NCBI GenBank assembly: GCA_014804365.1
Contig: JAAUZX010000071.1
Location: 1 to 45,784, forward strand
Length of the DNA: 45,784 bases
Source of the DNA: Lachnospiraceae bacterium
GTDB taxonomy: Bacteria; Bacillota; Clostridia; Lachnospirales; Lachnospiraceae
Reading direction: 5' to 3'
The number at the start of each line of letters is the position of its first letter. Positions within the stretch are counted from its first letter, which is position 1. The position numbers and the translations under genes are program-made. A model generated the notes under the pieces. The model worked only from the letters and a program-made list of their open reading frames with translations, ran no database searches and was not told the origin of the DNA. Shown here piece by piece: positions 43,701 to 45,784 of this stretch.

Positions 43701-45263
43701 ATGGTAAACGAGGTTGAGTTTAAAAAAGCGAATAACTATTCGTTGAAATGTATGCGCGTCGCATTTATTGTCTTGGTCATAGCATGGATTTTGAATGTGA
43801 TGCACATCTTTATAGTGGATCAGACCATTATGAACAGCGCTCTCATTGGTGTCGCTATATTTTTGGTGCTGGGACATGCCGCTAAATATGTAATTGGTTT
43901 TGAGAAGGCGGCAGCCAACTACATCATGCTTTTTTTGCTGGTGGCTATGATTTCCTTTGCCAATATGGAACTGGCTTATCATGCATCCCTCTTTATGATT
44001 TTTCCTATGGTAACTTCCATTGTCTATACTGAGAAAAAGTATAAAACCTTTACTTTTGTATTGACCATTGGCGGTTTCTTCCTCTCAGTTGTCGGCGGAT
44101 ATTATTGGGGACTGTGTGATGCCAACACATTACTTTTGACTACTACAACCTCAGCCAGGGAAGCAGAAAAACTTTTTGCAGATACTCTTACCATTAATAC
44201 GAATATTGTAAATATTATTTTGTTCTTTGTATTTCCCAGAATCATGGCACTGGTGGCATTTAATGCTGTCTTGAATTACATCAAAAACACCCTTTTGGAA
44301 AAGATCAAAAAAGAGCAGGAAGGTATGCAGATGGCTGAACTTCTCAAAAAATGTGAATCTGCTTCTGAGGAGCTGGTCACTATGGTGGGAGATGTGGAGG
44401 AGAATCTGGAGAACTCAAGACGTGCCAATGAGCAGATTGTTTCTTCTGCCCGTGATACATCAGCAGATTGTGATGAAAGCCGTAATCAGGTGGAACGTAT
44501 TCAGGAAAGTGTCTCGGAGATGTCAGAGGCTATCGATGGTATTTATCAAAATACCAAAGAAATGTTCAGGATATCAGAGGATGTTACCAACCATACTTTA
44601 GGATTTATCAAGACGATGGATGTGGCAGTGGATTCCATGCATCAGATCAAAGAAACGGCAAATCAGACAGGGACATCTATCAGCCAGTTGGAGAATGAAT
44701 TCGATGAGATCACTAATTTTGTGGGACAGATTTCCGGGATTTCTGCGCAGACCAACCTTTTGGCTTTAAATGCGAGCATTGAAGCGGCACGGGCCGGAGA
44801 ACAGGGCAAAGGCTTTGCAGTTGTGGCGGATAATGTACAGCAGCTGGCGGAACAGTCCAAAGCAGCAAGTAGTTCCATTCAGGAACTGGTACCCAAAATC
44901 ATGGCCAAGCTGGAGGGGGTAAAATCTATCAATGAGCAGAATCGTTTATCTGTTGAGGCGGGGATTGATAAGATTTTAGATGCCAAGACCAAAGCAGAAT
45001 CTTTGGGGGACATGCAGAAGAATTCCATAACCATGACCGAGCAGATCGTAGAGCGCAGCGACAAAACCAGGTCGCATAGTGAACAGGTACGCGATATGGC
45101 TCTTTCTCTGGACGAAATTGTTTCAAACTTTAAGAGCAGGGCTGATGAGATCGTAGATGATGCCAATAATGAAGGAGAAATCACGGGGTTGACCGAAGAG
45201 TCATTTACAAGGGTAAAAGGCATTGCGGAGGAACTGCTGGCCTTGTCTCATGCATCCATATAA
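43701..45263 (+). CDS. Methyl-accepting chemotaxis protein with six membrane helices
   Basis: A chemoreceptor that feeds CheA/CheW. I prefer the ATG at 43701 (520 residues, [12 protein letters not shown]) because GGGGG at 43686-43690 is ten bases upstream; the ATG at 43692 would be too close. Residues about 15-195 contain six membrane helices with only short loops, so the sensor is probably buried in the membrane or samples the membrane state, unlike classic receptors with a large outside domain. A coiled-coil signalling domain follows, with the hairpin tip [20 protein letters not shown] and [20 protein letters not shown] (about 345-385). The usual Glu of the ADEV motif is Asn here. It is flanked by a terminator and by the remnant of the giant gene's tail. 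Confidence 0.9.
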   Translation: MVNEVEFKKANNYSLKCMRVAFIVLVIAWILNVMHIFIVDQTIMNSALIGVAIFLVLGHAAKYVIGFEKAAANYIMLFLLVAMISFANMELAYHASLFMIFPMVTSIVYTEKKYKTFTFVLTIGGFFLSVVGGYYWGLCDANTLLLTTTTSAREAEKLFADTLTINTNIVNIILFFVFPRIMALVAFNAVLNYIKNTLLEKIKKEQEGMQMAELLKKCESASEELVTMVGDVEENLENSRRANEQIVSSARDTSADCDESRNQVERIQESVSEMSEAIDGIYQNTKEMFRISEDVTNHTLGFIKTMDVAVDSMHQIKETANQTGTSISQLENEFDEITNFVGQISGISAQTNLLALNASIEAARAGEQGKGFAVVADNVQQLAEQSKAASSSIQELVPKIMAKLEGVKSINEQNRLSVEAGIDKILDAKTKAESLGDMQKNSITMTEQIVERSDKTRSHSEQVRDMALSLDEIVSNFKSRADEIVDDANNEGEITGLTEESFTRVKGIAEELLALSHASI

Positions 45264-45278
45264 CATTGTATTAGGTGA

Positions 45279-45297
45279 TTGCGAAACAAGTTCGCAA
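45279..45297 (+). terminator. Hairpin after the chemoreceptor gene
   Basis: TTGCGAA (45279-45285) and TTCGCAA (45291-45297) form a perfect 7-bp stem with a five-base loop, 16 bases after the stop. The T-run that follows is poor (CTTTGATTCC), so termination would be weak. Confidence 0.4.
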
Positions 45298-45326
45298 CTT
45301 TGATTCCAAACGAAGGAGATGAAACC

Positions 45327-45422
45327 ATGCTCGGCGGCAATGGCGGCTGTGTGCATTGTGATCGTGATCCTGAGAAGAAAAAATGGAAACGGAATAAATT
45401 TCATAAAGTCTTTACACCCTGA
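45327..45422 (+). CDS. 31-codon open reading frame read out of frame through the tail remnant
   Basis: ATG at 45327 with AAGGAG at 45313-45318 eight bases upstream gives a 31-residue, very basic product (MLGGNGGCVHCDRDPEKKKW then RNKFHKVFTP) with a CxxC pair. It runs through the remnant of the giant gene's 3' end in a different frame from the original. The ribosome site is good, but the sequence history suggests chance. No function is proposed. The in-frame alternative starting at 45319 has its ribosome site directly against the ATG. Confidence 0.25.
   Translation: MLGGNGGCVHCDRDPEKKKWKRNKFHKVFTP
45334..45398 (+). pseudogene. Remnant copy of the giant gene's 3' end
   Basis: Twenty-eight bases at 45356-45383 are identical to 43526-43553, the codons for the membrane helix and basic tail of the giant protein. 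Flanking similarity extends on both sides: ATGGCGGCTGT against ATAGCGGCTGT, then an in-frame six-base deletion, and on the 3' side GGAAACGGA after a one-base insertion. The frame encodes MAAVCIVIVILRRKN against AAVIIVVVIVILRRKK. It is most likely the tail of a lost paralogue or a recombination product. Confidence 0.75.
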
Positions 45423-45490
45423 TGAGGTTTTCCGGAGCTTTTTGACCCCTAAATTCTCATTGCGTATAAAATTAAAAAACCATAAAATAA

Positions 45491-45519
45491 TTGACAAACA
45501 TAATCCTATCCCTTATGAT
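45491..45519 (+). promoter_or_regulatory. Near-consensus sigma-A promoter
   Basis: A perfect TTGACA (45491-45496), a 17-base spacer and TATGAT (45514-45519). Transcription would start near 45526 and read an untranslated leader of about 225 bases to the gene at 45753. Confidence 0.75.
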
Positions 45520-45526
45520 AAATGAA

Positions 45527-45549
45527 CCGGGAGACGAATCGTCCTCCGG
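45527..45549 (+). promoter_or_regulatory. Palindrome at the transcription start, possible operator
   Basis: A 23-base imperfect palindrome with outer arms CCGG/CCGG and inner arms GACGA/TCGTC covers the expected start point of the strong promoter at 45491-45519. It could be a repressor site or a 5'-end hairpin of the transcript. Confidence 0.4.
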
Positions 45550-45605
45550 CTATGTCAGCGCTTTCCACATTTTCTAAGGAGCGGTATGTGCATCCCGCAC
45601 GTTCA

Positions 45606-45632
45606 GACAGTTTCTGTCATTTTTTCAGACAG
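45606..45632 (+). promoter_or_regulatory. Alternative hairpins in the leader of the last gene
   Basis: GACAG occurs at 45606-45610 and 45628-45632, with CTGTC at 45614-45618 between. The first pairing gives a short stem followed by ATTTTTTC, which resembles a weak terminator; the second would prevent it. Such an arrangement fits attenuation, but the stems are only 5 bp. A further small hairpin (TGCCAG/CTGGCA) lies at 45687-45705. Confidence 0.35.
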
Positions 45633-45752
45633 GCATTAAAATAAGACATTAAAACACATCAAACGGTAGTTGTAATCTATTATAACTGCCAGTCTACATC
45701 TGGCAATGCAGGGCGGTCCAGCCAGCTTTTGTCCGCGTCGAAAGGAGCTCTT

Positions 45753-45784
45753 ATGTCTAAAGAGAAAAAAGCATATCAAAAGAA
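45753..45784 (+). CDS. Start of an unidentified gene running off the window
   Basis: ATG at 45753 follows AAAGGAG (45740-45746) with a six-base spacer and begins MSKEKKAYQK; only ten full codons are inside the window. The start is lysine-rich, as in many small DNA-associated or mobilisation proteins, but this is too little to assign a family. It lies downstream of a strong promoter and a structured leader. Confidence 0.6.
   Translation, partial: MSKEKKAYQK

Noticed and set aside
45319..45525. 68-codon frame starting at 45319
   Set aside because: It reads the tail remnant in its original frame, but the ribosome site abuts the ATG and the rest has no protein-like features; treated as a pseudogene remnant.

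Overview
The window looks like a chromosomal segment of a motile, anaerobic, Gram-positive gut-type Clostridium, most likely family Lachnospiraceae. This rests on a Bacillus/Clostridium-type fla/che operon (fliY rather than plain fliN, cheC and cheD present, no cheZ, and flhF-flhG-cheB-cheA-cheW-cheC-cheD-sigD in order), on the operon running into rpsB-tsf, and on a giant cell-surface protein built from InlB-type and Ig-like repeats. All supported genes are on the + strand. No tRNA, rRNA, CRISPR array or complete insertion sequence was seen.

Region 1 (1-24437) is the distal half of the flagellar/chemotaxis operon. It starts with the 3' end of flgE, a terminator and an internal sigma-A-type promoter. 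Then come flbD, the stator genes motA and motB, fliL, the switch genes fliM and fliY, cheY, the export-gate genes fliOPQR-flhB-flhA, the placement GTPase and ATPase flhF and flhG, a PilZ flagellar brake, cheB-cheA-cheW-cheC-cheD, a small membrane protein, sigD, fapA, a small basic protein, a SwrB-like membrane/coiled-coil protein, an MltG-like protein without a catalytic domain, and a terminator. Many genes overlap or are separated by a few bases, so translation is probably coupled. Together they build the motor and export apparatus, set flagellar number and position, and adapt the chemotaxis signal through methylesterase, deamidase and CheY-P phosphatases.

Region 2 (24438-26461) is rpsB-tsf with a hairpin-containing leader and a strong terminator. 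The same boundary (motility operon followed by rpsB-tsf) is found in Bacillus subtilis.

Region 3 (about 26462-43667) is accessory. An AT-rich stretch with several terminators and a 56-codon gene precedes an AgrA/AgrC-like LytTR regulator and GHKL kinase. These are followed by a perfect 16-bp direct repeat with 21-bp periodicity, the spacing expected of a LytTR operator, and then a single 4,791-codon gene for a secreted, membrane-anchored giant surface protein. My reading, which is inference, is that the two-component system controls this gene.

Region 4 (43668-45784) holds a six-helix methyl-accepting chemotaxis protein, then a short remnant duplicating the 3' tail of the giant gene, then a near-consensus promoter with a palindrome at its start point, a structured leader of about 225 bases, and the first ten codons of a further gene that runs off the window.
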